From: an uncultured Bacteroidales bacterium
Lineage (GTDB): Bacteria; Bacteroidota; Bacteroidia; Bacteroidales; UBA3824
NCBI GenBank assembly: GCA_905234655.1
Contig: CAJOJG010000010.1
Span: 1-63,366 of the forward strand
Direction: 5' to 3'
DNA: 63,366 nucleotides
The stretch's first letter is position 1, and each line of letters opens with the position of its first letter. A model generated the notes under the pieces. The model did not search any database, was not told where the DNA came from, and saw only the letters and a program-made list of their open reading frames with translations. Shown here piece by piece: positions 8,685-17,572 of the stretch. The position numbers and the translations under genes are program-made.

Positions 8685-9752
8685 ATGGATAACCTCAAGA
8701 AAGCCGTACTCGCACTCGAAGACGGCACACGGTACGAAGGACTGTCGTTCGGCAGCGAAAAATCGGTGGCTGGTGAAGTGGTGTTCAACACCGCCATGAC
8801 CGGCTACACGGAGAGCCTTACCGACCCAAGCTACAAAGGACAAATCCTCGTATCGACATACCCCATGATTGGCAACTACGGAATCCCCGGCGGCAGCGCG
8901 ACAGACAATGTGCCGGACTTTTTCGAGTCCGACAGGATACACATACAAGGCCTTGTCGTCGACGACTACTCATTTGAATACAGCCATTGGAACGCCGACA
9001 AGAGCCTTGCCGACTACCTCAAGGAAAACTCCGTGCCGGGCATATTCGGCATCGACACACGCTCGCTGACCAAACGACTGCGCGAGAAAGGCTCGATGCT
9101 CGGAAAGATCATAATCGACGGACAAGTCCCCGCCGACTACGACCCCAACAAGGACAACCTCGTCGCCCAAGTGTCGTGCAAAGAAATTTCGGAATATGGC
9201 GAGGGCGACAAGAAAGTCGTACTCGTGGACTGTGGCGTTAAAAACAACATAATCCGCTGTTTCACAAAGCGCGGCGTAAAGGTCATCCGCGTACCGTGGG
9301 ACTACGACTTCACGACGCTCGAATACGACGGGCTTTTCATCTCCAACGGCCCCGGCGACCCCAAAATGTGTACCGCCACAATCGAAAACCTGCGCAAAGC
9401 CCTCCAGCAGGACAAGCCGATATACGGAATTTGCCTCGGGAACCAGCTTCTCGCGCTCGCGGCAGGCTTCGACACCTACAAGCTTAAATATGGCCACCGC
9501 AGCCACAACCAGCCCGTACTCCGCGAAGGCACAGACAGATGCTACATCACGAGCCAGAACCACGGTTTTGCAATCGACACAAAGTCCATCAGCGGCGACT
9601 GGTCGGCGTGGTTCGTCAATGTCAACGACGGCACATGCGAAGGCATCCGCCACAAGACAAAGCCGGTTTTCTCCACCCAGTTCCACCCCGAAGCATGTGG
9701 CGGCCCTGTCGACACGGAGTTCCTGTTCGACGAATTTGTCAAGTTGATTTAG
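8685..9752 (+). CDS. carA: Carbamoyl-phosphate synthase small subunit
   Basis: Glutaminase subunit that supplies ammonia to CarB for carbamoyl phosphate synthesis (arginine and pyrimidines). The 355-residue protein has the N-terminal CPSase small-chain domain (VFNTAMTGYTESLTDPSY) and a class I amidotransferase domain with the nucleophile elbow IYGICLGNQLLALA and the His/Glu pair in TQFHPEAC. The His that usually follows CLG is Asn here, as I recall for other Bacteroidetes CarA. carB is not adjacent: the next gene is a cytidylate-kinase-like protein, so the large subunit must be encoded elsewhere. Confidence 0.96.
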   Translation: MDNLKKAVLALEDGTRYEGLSFGSEKSVAGEVVFNTAMTGYTESLTDPSYKGQILVSTYPMIGNYGIPGGSATDNVPDFFESDRIHIQGLVVDDYSFEYSHWNADKSLADYLKENSVPGIFGIDTRSLTKRLREKGSMLGKIIIDGQVPADYDPNKDNLVAQVSCKEISEYGEGDKKVVLVDCGVKNNIIRCFTKRGVKVIRVPWDYDFTTLEYDGLFISNGPGDPKMCTATIENLRKALQQDKPIYGICLGNQLLALAAGFDTYKLKYGHRSHNQPVLREGTDRCYITSQNHGFAIDTKSISGDWSAWFVNVNDGTCEGIRHKTKPVFSTQFHPEACGGPVDTEFLFDEFVKLI

Positions 9753-9846
9753 AGAGGAGAGAGGAATGAGGAAAGAGGAGTGAGGAGAGAGGAAAGAGGA
9801 GTGATTAAAATCAACAAATCGAAAATCAACAAATCAACAAATCGCT
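9753..9846. repeat. Purine-rich and AAATCAACAAATC tandem repeats
   Basis: Positions 9753-9803 consist of imperfect GAGGAAAGAGGAGTGA and GAGGAGA units on one strand, and 9806-9842 hold three AATCAACAAATC-like units running up to the next ATG. The second unit recurs upstream of the gene at 35936. No terminator or consensus promoter is visible. Confidence 0.7.
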
Positions 9847-10455
9847 ATGACACCGAAGATAGTTTTAAGCATAGGGCGGCAGTTTGGGAGCGGCGGTAAG
9901 GTGCTGGGCAAGACGATTGCCGAAAAACTTGGCATGAAGTTGTACGACAGCGAGTTGCTCACGTATGCCGCCCAGCATAGCGGCATTGACCAAAAGTTGT
10001 TCGCAGAGAAAGACGAAAAGCCTGTCACAAGCAGCTTTTTCCAGAACATCAACCACATCATCGCCGGCAACGACTCGATTATCAGTGACGAAAATATTTT
10101 CAAAATCCAGTCCGACGCAATTCGCAAGGCCGCCGTGGAGAGCGACTGCGTCATAATCGGACGATGCTCGGACTACATACTCCGCGACTACGAATATTGC
10201 ATGAGCGTGTTCTACTGGGCGCCGATAGACGACCGCATAGACCGCGTAGCCGCTCGCCGCAATATAGACGACCGCGATAAAGTCAGACAACTCATCGAGC
10301 GCGAGGACAGCCGCCGCGCAAAGTACTACAACTACTTCACCGGCAAGACATGGGGCGCGGCGTCAAGCTACGACGTGTGCCTTAATGTCTCGCTCCTTGG
10401 TGTCGACGCAACGGCAGAACTGACAATAGAACTGCTGAAAAAAAGGTTCGGATAG
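9847..10455 (+). CDS. Cytidylate kinase-like protein (AAK26 family)
   Basis: A 202-residue P-loop kinase-like protein. The N-terminus IVLSIGRQFGSGGKVLGKTIAEKLG has a modified phosphate loop (GRQFGSGG) characteristic of the cytidylate-kinase-like family. CVIIGRCSDYILRD is the next conserved strand, and the lid includes RREDSRRAKYYNYFTGKTWG-like features (REDSRRAKYYNYFTGKTW). It differs from housekeeping Cmk and has no assigned substrate, so I give no symbol. It reads in the same direction as carA and ends 7 bases before convergent rpe, with no terminator between. Confidence 0.85.
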   Translation: MTPKIVLSIGRQFGSGGKVLGKTIAEKLGMKLYDSELLTYAAQHSGIDQKLFAEKDEKPVTSSFFQNINHIIAGNDSIISDENIFKIQSDAIRKAAVESDCVIIGRCSDYILRDYEYCMSVFYWAPIDDRIDRVAARRNIDDRDKVRQLIEREDSRRAKYYNYFTGKTWGAASSYDVCLNVSLLGVDATAELTIELLKKRFG

Positions 10456-10462
10456 CCCGCCA

Positions 10463-11137
10463 CTAAACCTCAGAAACTTTCTTCGGCCACTTTATCTTCC
10501 TGACATTCAGGTTAAAATCCTCCGCGCCGAACAGATAGCTGCCCGACACAAGCACATCTACGCCAGCCTCGCCGAGCGCGTATGCGTTTGTGTCGTCGAC
10601 TCCGCCATCGACCTCTATCAACGCCTTCGAGCCGCGACGGAGTATCATCTCCTTGCACCGCGAAATCTTTGAATACGAGTTCTGTATGAACTTTTGACCA
10701 CCGAAACCAGGGTTGACGGTCATTAACAGAACCATGTCGACATCGCATATAATCTCCTCGAGCGTCGACAGCGACGTAGCGGGATTTAGCGCAATGCCAC
10801 ACAACGCACCGAGTTCTTTTATATGCCCTATGAGCCTGTGGATATGCGTACAAGCCTCCTGATGGAATGTCAGCATACCCGCGCCGGACTTGATGTAATG
10901 CTCGGCATACTGATCGGGTGTGGCTATCATCAGATGCACATCCAACATCTTCGAAGTATGTTTCTTAAAAGCCTTGACAATCGGAAGCCCGAATGTCATG
11001 TTCGGCACAAACATGCCGTCCATCACGTCAATATGCACCCAGTCGGCATCGCTCGACTGAATCTTATGCGCCTCGCTCTCGATGTTTGCGTGGTCGCATG
11101 AGAGTATCGACGGCGAAATTATCATTGTCTTGTCCAT
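10463..11137 (-). CDS. rpe: Ribulose-phosphate 3-epimerase
   Basis: Cytoplasmic pentose-phosphate enzyme interconverting ribulose-5-P and xylulose-5-P. The 224-residue TIM barrel starts with IISPSILSCD, has the metal-binding VHIDVMDGMFVPN and VHLMI segments, and the phosphate-gripping MTVNPGFGGQKF and EVDGGV loops. The length is standard. It has its own promoter at 11164-11194 and is divergent from the GH3 gene at 11355. Confidence 0.96.
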   Translation of the reverse strand: MDKTMIISPSILSCDHANIESEAHKIQSSDADWVHIDVMDGMFVPNMTFGLPIVKAFKKHTSKMLDVHLMIATPDQYAEHYIKSGAGMLTFHQEACTHIHRLIGHIKELGALCGIALNPATSLSTLEEIICDVDMVLLMTVNPGFGGQKFIQNSYSKISRCKEMILRRGSKALIEVDGGVDDTNAYALGEAGVDVLVSGSYLFGAEDFNLNVRKIKWPKKVSEV

Positions 11138-11163
11138 ATAATGTGTTTCGTAATTTTACCCTG

Positions 11164-11194
11164 CAAAAATACATTCCACGTTCGACATGCCAAA
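11164..11194 (-). promoter_or_regulatory. rpe promoter
   Basis: Minus strand TTTG (11191-11194), 19 bp, TATTTTTG (11164-11171): a full consensus match, 27 bases upstream of the rpe start. Confidence 0.7.
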
Positions 11195-11286
11195 ACAAAT
11201 TTTAGTGTTTTTATCGCAAAATTTGCCGACAGTATGTAAAAAAGTGAGAATAAGGGAAATAATTATCGCAAAAAACACAAACATAA

Positions 11287-11318
11287 TTTGCAAGCGATAA
11301 AACGTTTTTTTACCTTTG
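11287..11318 (+). promoter_or_regulatory. Promoter of the beta-glucosidase/MATE operon
   Basis: TTTG (11287-11290), 20 bp, TACCTTTG (11311-11318): matches the Bacteroidetes consensus. The start codon at 11355 lies about 32 bases downstream of the expected transcription start. Confidence 0.68.
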
Positions 11319-11354
11319 CGATGAAATAACATAATTAAAAATACCAACCCAAAA

Positions 11355-13793
11355 ATGAAGCCATATTTAAGCAAAATCCTCATGGCCATGTCGGCAGCCA
11401 TATTAGCGTCTTCATGCGCCAAGCAGAAGGTTGAGGACATCGAATACCCCGGTACGCAGCAAATGTCGTACATTGAGACCGCGATTTCTAACGCAAAACA
11501 AATCGTTTCGACACTTTCGTTGAAAGAAAAGCTCGCCCAGCTCCAGTCGGGCAGCATCTACATCATCAAGGATGCCTCCGACTCGCTCGGCAACCTCAAC
11601 TTCGACACCCTCCGCAAATATTACCCATACGGAATGGGACTGATGAACATAGACTTCGGCGGATGTCCGCCAGAGAAATATGCCCGCACGGTCAACTCCC
11701 TCAAGGAATATAACAAGACCCTCGAACACCCTATCCCCATCATCTTCATCGGCGAAGGCCTCCACGGCCTTATGGGCGTCGACGCTACTGTATTTCCACA
11801 GGCCATTGCGCTCGGATGTAGCTGGGACACAACACTTTTGAAAAAAGTATACCGCGTGACCGCCGACGAGTCCAAGGCGCGCGGAATTAACATGTTCTTC
11901 TCCCCCATCCTCGACCTTGCGCGCGAGCCTCGGTTCGGCCGTATCGAGGAGATGTACTCCGAAGACCCGTTCCTATGCGGCACATACGGCAGCATAGCCG
12001 TCCGCGAGTTCCAGAGCGCGGACAAAGCCTCCGGCCACCTGCGCATGGCGGCTACTCTCAAACACTTCATGGGCCACGGTCAGACCGAGGGCGGACGTAA
12101 TGTCGCCAACTTCCCCGGCTCGGCAAACGACCTGATGAACAACCACGCACTGCCTTTCGAGATGTGTATCAAGGCCGGCGTCGCCTGCGTGATGCCAGCA
12201 TACAACGACGTGTGCGACGTGCCAGTGACTGTAAGCCCCTGGCTGCTCAAGGACGTCCTGAGAAGACAATTCAAATTCCACGGTCTTGTCGTCTCCGACC
12301 AGAACGCAATCGACCGCATGTATGACGTCAACCACCTCGTGCCGTCGTACCGCAATGCCGCCGAACTCGCCATCGAATCCGGCATAGAAATAGACATCAT
12401 CGGCCGCGACGGCACATTCCAGATGCTCGAAGAATCAGTACAGAAAGGAGAACTCAGCGAATTGGTCATAGACAAGGCTTTGACACGCCTCTTGGTATTG
12501 AAATGGAGGCTTGGACTTTTCGACAACGACGATCCCGTTGACATTCCGGCACTTATGAAAATAAACCAGTGCCAGCAGCACCTCGACATCGCCCGCGAAG
12601 CCGCCCAAAAGACAATGGTGCTGCTTAAAAACGATGGAACGTTGCCATTGGACGCTAACAAGGTGAAGAAAGTGGCTGTCATAGGCCCCAACGCAAACAC
12701 GCTCGACTACGGCGGCTACACAGCGGAGCCTGTGACACCTGGCGTGACCGTATACGACGGAATTAAAGCATACGGCGACGCTAACGGCATAAAAGTGACA
12801 TACGCCGAAGGATGCCGCCTGAGCGACAGGCCTATCGCCTTCTGGCAAAACGACAATCAGGAACTCATCCCGGAGGACAAGGCAAACAAGATGATTGCCG
12901 AGGCCGTCTCCGTCGCAAAATCCGCAGATGTCGTCGTCCTGTGCGTCGGCGAGAATGTCTCATACTCACGCGAAGCCTGGGGCGAGGGCCACAGAGGCGA
13001 CCGCGACAACCTCGAACTCCTCGGTCTTCAAAACGACCTCGTGAAGAAAATCAAAGCCACTGGCAAACCTGTCGTGACGCTCGTCTTTGGCGGTCGTCCG
13101 CTCAATCTGCGCCCCGCCGCTCAAAACTCAAACGCCCTCGCCCAATGCTTCTACCTCGGACAGCAAGGCGGAAACGCCGTGGCAGATGTCCTGTTCGGCA
13201 AATGCAACTTTGAAGGAAAACTCTCCGTCACAATGCCAAGCAGCGCAGGCGCACTGCCATGCTACTACAACATGAAGCCCAACCGCTTCCGCAGCTATGT
13301 GTTCGAGGAGCGCGGCGACACAATATTCCCGTACACCTGCGACTCCCTCACCGGCACGTACAAATACGTCGAAGGTGGATGGGAGCCGCCCACAAACCAC
13401 GCCGTATATCCGTTCGGCTACGGCTTGAGCTACAGCAAGTTCGAGATTTCACAGCCGAAGATGGAGCATGACACGCTCTACCAGTCGCGCACTGCGAAGG
13501 TCAATGTCACTGTCAAGAACGTCAGCGACATCGACGGCGCGGAAGTCGTGCAGCTGTACATCCGCGACGAGTTTGCGAGCGTCGTCCGTCCGATTAAGGA
13601 ACTGAAGGCATTCCAGAAAGTCTACCTCAAGGCCGGCGAAAGCAAGGACATCACCTTTGAAATAACAAAGGAAAACCTCATGTTCTACAACCAAAAACTT
13701 GATAAAATCTTCGAGCCTGGCAACTTCTTAGTCTACGTTGGCAATAGCTCACGCGACCGCGACCTGAAGATGACCCATTTCTACATGAAGTAA
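11355..13793 (+). CDS. GH3 beta-glucosidase lipoprotein
   Basis: A glycoside hydrolase family 3 exo-enzyme of 812 residues, probably cleaving beta-linked glucose (or xylose) from oligosaccharides. The N-terminus has a lipoprotein signal with Cys21 (ILASSC), so it should be anchored in an outer or periplasmic leaflet. The (beta/alpha)8 domain contains TLKHFMGHG and the nucleophile D315 in GLVVSDQNAID. The GH3 C-terminal domain (KTMVLLKNDGTLPL) follows, and a fibronectin-III-like domain ends the protein (VTVKNVSDIDGAEVVQLYI). The MATE gene starts at the very next base after the stop, so the two are translationally close. There is no SusC/SusD pair nearby, so it is not a classical polysaccharide utilisation locus. 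Confidence 0.94.
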   Translation: MKPYLSKILMAMSAAILASSCAKQKVEDIEYPGTQQMSYIETAISNAKQIVSTLSLKEKLAQLQSGSIYIIKDASDSLGNLNFDTLRKYYPYGMGLMNIDFGGCPPEKYARTVNSLKEYNKTLEHPIPIIFIGEGLHGLMGVDATVFPQAIALGCSWDTTLLKKVYRVTADESKARGINMFFSPILDLAREPRFGRIEEMYSEDPFLCGTYGSIAVREFQSADKASGHLRMAATLKHFMGHGQTEGGRNVANFPGSANDLMNNHALPFEMCIKAGVACVMPAYNDVCDVPVTVSPWLLKDVLRRQFKFHGLVVSDQNAIDRMYDVNHLVPSYRNAAELAIESGIEIDIIGRDGTFQMLEESVQKGELSELVIDKALTRLLVLKWRLGLFDNDDPVDIPALMKINQCQQHLDIAREAAQKTMVLLKNDGTLPLDANKVKKVAVIGPNANTLDYGGYTAEPVTPGVTVYDGIKAYGDANGIKVTYAEGCRLSDRPIAFWQNDNQELIPEDKANKMIAEAVSVAKSADVVVLCVGENVSYSREAWGEGHRGDRDNLELLGLQNDLVKKIKATGKPVVTLVFGGRPLNLRPAAQNSNALAQCFYLGQQGGNAVADVLFGKCNFEGKLSVTMPSSAGALPCYYNMKPNRFRSYVFEERGDTIFPYTCDSLTGTYKYVEGGWEPPTNHAVYPFGYGLSYSKFEISQPKMEHDTLYQSRTAKVNVTVKNVSDIDGAEVVQLYIRDEFASVVRPIKELKAFQKVYLKAGESKDITFEITKENLMFYNQKLDKIFEPGNFLVYVGNSSRDRDLKMTHFYMK

Positions 13794-15143
13794 ATGTCAC
13801 AGGCAAAATCGCCCACCGAGCTGGGCACTGCAAATATCGGCCGCCTGCTCATCAGCTACGCGCTCCCGGCCATTGCCGCACAGATGGCGGCAAGCATCTA
13901 CAATGTTGTCGACAGCATTTTCATCGGACGGGGCGTAGAGCCGCTCGCCCTCGCCGGACTCGGCATAACACTGCCGTTGATGAACCTTGCGGGCGCGTTT
14001 GGCTCGCTCGTCGGCGCGGGCGGCGCGGCTCTGTTGAGCATAAAGCTCGGACAGAAAGACCACCGCGCGGCGAGCCTTGTGCTCGGTAACGTCGTCCTGC
14101 TCAACCTCATTGTCGGGCTGTCGGTGATGACTTTCGGACTTGTCTTCATGGACAAGATACTATACCTTTTCGGCGCGTCCGACGAGACACTGCCGTATGC
14201 GAAGGACTTCATGCAAGTCATCCTGTACGGCAATGTCATAACCCACATGTACCTCGGATTGAGCTGCCTGATAAGGAGTTGTGGCTTTCCCAAAAAGGCG
14301 ATGGCGATTACCATGATGTCCGTCGGGGTTAATGTCATACTCGCGCCGCTGTTCATCTTCGTCTTCAAATGGGGCATCGCCGGCGCGGCGTGGGCGACGG
14401 TGCTGAGCCAGTTGACGGCGTTGACAGTATTGATAATCCACTTCGCCGACCATAAAAAATACCTCCACTTCGAGAAGGAGATTTTCCGTTCAGACTGGAC
14501 TATAATTCGTGGCATAATCTCCGTCGGCATGAGCCCATTCATGATGAACATCTGCGCGTGCCTCGTGGTCATCATCATCAACAACCAGCTCTACACCCAC
14601 GGCGGCGACTACGCGATCGGCGCGTATGGCATAGTCAACAAAATCCTGATGCTCTTTGCGATGCTCGTGCTCGGACTTAACCAGGGCATGCAGCCCATCG
14701 CCGGGTATAACTACGGCGCACAGCAGTACGACCGCGTGAAGCTTGCCCTCAAAAAGACAATCACATACGCCACAGTCGTGATGTGCGCGGCGTTCGCGGT
14801 GTGCGAGATATTCCCGCAGGCGGTATGCTCAATCTTCACCGACGACGACGAGATGACACGCATCTCGGCGGCGGCGATGCGCATAATGGTCGCCACATTC
14901 CCGATAGTGGGTTTCCAGATGGTCACGTCAAACTTCTTCCAGTCCATCGGACGCGCCGGCATAGCCATCATACTGTCCACTACGCGGCAACTGCTGTTCC
15001 TGATACCGTCGCTCCTGATTCTGCCTGGGATATTCGGGCTTAACGGCGTATGGATGTCCATGCCCACTGCCGACAGCCTCAGCACAATCGTAACCGCAAT
15101 ATTCCTCGTCCGCGAATACCGGCGGATTGGAAAAATCGGATGA
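13794..15143 (+). CDS. MATE-family efflux transporter
   Basis: A 449-residue inner-membrane cation-coupled exporter with 12 predicted helices in two MATE repeats. Typical segments are LLISYALPAIAAQMAASIYN at the start and VDSIFIGRGVEPLALAGLG after it. The start codon directly abuts the GH3 stop codon, so expression should depend on the upstream gene. Substrate unknown. Confidence 0.93.
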   Translation: MSQAKSPTELGTANIGRLLISYALPAIAAQMAASIYNVVDSIFIGRGVEPLALAGLGITLPLMNLAGAFGSLVGAGGAALLSIKLGQKDHRAASLVLGNVVLLNLIVGLSVMTFGLVFMDKILYLFGASDETLPYAKDFMQVILYGNVITHMYLGLSCLIRSCGFPKKAMAITMMSVGVNVILAPLFIFVFKWGIAGAAWATVLSQLTALTVLIIHFADHKKYLHFEKEIFRSDWTIIRGIISVGMSPFMMNICACLVVIIINNQLYTHGGDYAIGAYGIVNKILMLFAMLVLGLNQGMQPIAGYNYGAQQYDRVKLALKKTITYATVVMCAAFAVCEIFPQAVCSIFTDDDEMTRISAAAMRIMVATFPIVGFQMVTSNFFQSIGRAGIAIILSTTRQLLFLIPSLLILPGIFGLNGVWMSMPTADSLSTIVTAIFLVREYRRIGKIG

Positions 15144-15167
15144 TGCGCAATTGTCAATATTTTTTGC

Positions 15168-15175
15168 TAATTTTG
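15168..15175 (+). promoter_or_regulatory. Probable -7 element of the DPP7 gene
   Basis: TAATTTTG at 15168-15175, about 35 bases upstream of the start codon. No TTTG sits at the expected -33 distance, so this is a half-match only. Confidence 0.45.
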
Positions 15176-15209
15176 TGGCTTAAAAAACATAAAAAATCAA
15201 CAAAACATT

Positions 15210-17351
15210 ATGAAACTAAGAAACATATTTGCAACGCTGTTGGTACTCGCGATAGCGGCATCCACGGCGAAGGCCGACGAAGGCATGTGGCTCCTTAACC
15301 TCATCGGCAAGAACTACAAGCAGATGAAGGCGCAGGGCTTCCGCCTGAAGCCGGAAGATGTCTACAGCGTCAACAAATCCTCCCTCAAAGACGCAATCGT
15401 GGTATTCGGCGGCTACTGCACCGGAGAGATCGTGTCCGACAAAGGACTTGTATTCACCAACCACCACTGCGGCTACGAGAGCATCCAAAAACACAGCACG
15501 GTCGCCAACGACTACCTCAAGGACGGATTTTGGGCGCAGTCTTACGACGAGGAAATCCCCACGCCGGACCTCTACGTGAGCATTTTGCAGGAAATAGCCG
15601 ATGTCACCGACGAAGTCCTTAACGGCACTGACTTCGACAAGGAAAAAATCGACGCCAACATCGAGAAAATCACCGAACGCTACAAGAAAAAATACACCTC
15701 GGAGTTCCACCGCATAGAGATTAAGCCGTTCTTCGAGGGCAACTCATACTTCGTGTCCGTGTACCTCGACTACAAGGACGTGCGCATGGTAGGCACACCG
15801 CCTGACGCAATCGGCAAGTTCGGCGGCGACACTGACAACTGGATTTGGCCGCGCCATACATGCGACTTCTCGGTATTCCGCATATACACCGCACCCGACG
15901 GCAGCCCGGCAAAATACTCCGCGACCAATGTCCCCCTCAAGCCAAAACACCATCTGCCCGTCAGCACAAAGGGATACAAGAAAGGCGACTTCGCAATGGT
16001 GATGGGTTTTCCCGGCACAACCCTCAGGTACTCCACAAGCTATGAAATAAAGAACGACATGCTCGAAAACGAGTACCGCGCAAAGATTCGCGGTGTCCGT
16101 CAGGAAGTTCTCCACGCCGACATGGAGGCCAGCGACGCAATCCGCATCAAGTACGCCACAAAGTTTGCACACTCGTCGAACTACTGGAAAAAGTCAATCG
16201 AGGCTAACAAGTCCCTCAAAGGCCTCAACACCGTCGGCGACAAGGAACGCCAGGAACGCAAGTTTGAAAACTGGTACAACCAGAACGCCGAACTAAAAGC
16301 CGAATACAAAGACGCACTCTCGCAGATAAAGAAAGTATGCGACGACGACCGCGACAATGCAAAAATATTCCTCTATGTCAACGAATGTTTCTTCGGCGGC
16401 ATGGAACTCCTGATGCACGGCTACAGCATTATCAACTTCGTTCTCGACCCGGAAGACATGACCAAGGAGGAGTTCATAAAGGAGGCTCACGACTTCTACA
16501 AGGACTATAACGTTACCACTGACTTCAAGGCCTCGATCGCCATGGCTAAACTCTACCTCGAGGACATCCCCGAGGCATACCACCCCGACTTCCTCAAGAA
16601 CACCACTGTCGACGCAGCAATCACTAAAATGTTCACCTCGCCACTCGTGACCAAGGATGGCTTCGACAAGTTCATCGAGAACCCCGCACGTGAAACTCTG
16701 CTCGAAGACCCGATTGTAAAGAACTTCATGTCAGTACTTAACATCTACCGCGAACTCGCCAGCACATACCGAGCCAACAAGGACGCGCTGACAGCCGCCC
16801 GCCGCGTGTACACCAAGGGTGTAAACGAGATGAACATAGGCTCTAACCCATACCCTGACGCTAACTTCACCGAAAGGCTCACATACGGCACTGTCCAAGA
16901 CTACATCGTCCCGAACTACCAGGGCAAGAAAAATGTAGACGCCGTGAAGAACTCTCCCAAGGGAACACTCCTTGAATATTACACGACCACCAATGGCGTT
17001 CTCGAAAAAGAGATACCCGGCGACTATGAGTTTGACGTACCGGCCAAGCTCAAGACCCTCATCCAGAACAAGGACTTCGGACGCTACGCCGACAAGGACG
17101 GCACACTCCACACATGTTTCCTCACCGACAACGACATCACTGGCGGCAACTCAGGCAGCCCAGTCATCGACGGACGCGGCAACCTCATCGGACTTGCCTT
17201 CGACGGAAACTCCGAGTCGATGTGCTCCGACTGGATTTTCAACCCATCGCTCCAACGCTGCATAAACGTCGACATCCGCTACGTCCTCTTCATCATCGAG
17301 AAATACGGCGAATGTCCACGAATCATCAACGAACTCACCTTTGCAAAATAA
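15210..17351 (+). CDS. S46 dipeptidyl-peptidase, DPP7-type
   Basis: A 713-residue secreted dipeptidyl-peptidase with a signal peptide ending at STAKA, before DEGMW. The chymotrypsin-like triad is complete: H86 in TNHHCGYE, D219 in WPRHTCDFSVF, and S648 in TGGNSGSPVID. G666, 18 residues after the Ser (FDGNSE), is the residue that distinguishes DPP7 (hydrophobic P1) from DPP11 (Arg). The length is the family's. It therefore complements the DPP11-type enzyme at the window start: one acts on acidic and one on hydrophobic penultimate residues. It is a single gene followed by a strong terminator. Confidence 0.96.
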   Translation: MKLRNIFATLLVLAIAASTAKADEGMWLLNLIGKNYKQMKAQGFRLKPEDVYSVNKSSLKDAIVVFGGYCTGEIVSDKGLVFTNHHCGYESIQKHSTVANDYLKDGFWAQSYDEEIPTPDLYVSILQEIADVTDEVLNGTDFDKEKIDANIEKITERYKKKYTSEFHRIEIKPFFEGNSYFVSVYLDYKDVRMVGTPPDAIGKFGGDTDNWIWPRHTCDFSVFRIYTAPDGSPAKYSATNVPLKPKHHLPVSTKGYKKGDFAMVMGFPGTTLRYSTSYEIKNDMLENEYRAKIRGVRQEVLHADMEASDAIRIKYATKFAHSSNYWKKSIEANKSLKGLNTVGDKERQERKFENWYNQNAELKAEYKDALSQIKKVCDDDRDNAKIFLYVNECFFGGMELLMHGYSIINFVLDPEDMTKEEFIKEAHDFYKDYNVTTDFKASIAMAKLYLEDIPEAYHPDFLKNTTVDAAITKMFTSPLVTKDGFDKFIENPARETLLEDPIVKNFMSVLNIYRELASTYRANKDALTAARRVYTKGVNEMNIGSNPYPDANFTERLTYGTVQDYIVPNYQGKKNVDAVKNSPKGTLLEYYTTTNGVLEKEIPGDYEFDVPAKLKTLIQNKDFGRYADKDGTLHTCFLTDNDITGGNSGSPVIDGRGNLIGLAFDGNSESMCSDWIFNPSLQRCINVDIRYVLFIIEKYGECPRIINELTFAK

Positions 17352-17356
17352 CACTC

Positions 17357-17400
17357 GTAGTAGGGTTGCCGACAAGATGCCAGCAACCCTACTACATTTT
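17357..17400 (+). terminator. Intrinsic terminator after DPP7
   Basis: GTAGTAGGGTTGC (17357-17369) pairs perfectly with GCAACCCTACTAC (17383-17395), followed by ATTTTT. Confidence 0.9.
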
Positions 17401-17445
17401 TCTTACATAACCATTTTAACACATAATTTGATAGTTCCACCCATC

Positions 17446-17473
17446 GTAGAGACGTTTCATGAAACGTCTCTAC
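17446..17473. repeat. 28-bp perfect palindrome, GTAGAGAC...GTCTCTAC
   Basis: The left arm GTAGAGACGTTTCA (17446-17459) is followed directly by its exact reverse complement (17460-17473). The outer eight bases recur as the ends of a hairpin at 23052-23106. No poly-T follows and a terminator already lies upstream, so it reads as a dispersed intergenic repeat rather than a terminator. Confidence 0.8.
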
Positions 17474-17532
17474 CGCGCAATCCATTGTTACATAATCGAT
17501 TAAAAATTATTTCATAAAAATCCACAAAAATA

Positions 17533-17564
17533 TTTGCATTTCTAAAAAATTGTTTTCATATTTG
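17533..17564 (+). promoter_or_regulatory. Promoter-like sequence before the BspA fragment
   Basis: TTTG (17533-17536), 20 bp, CATATTTG (17557-17564): one mismatch to TAnnTTTG. It sits 8 bases upstream of the ATG at 17573, so any transcript would be nearly leaderless. Confidence 0.4.
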
Positions 17565-17572
17565 GTTACGCC

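Noticed and set aside
17446..17473. The 28-bp palindrome as the DPP7 terminator
   Set aside because: A better terminator with a T-run lies at 17357-17400, and the palindrome has no T-run.
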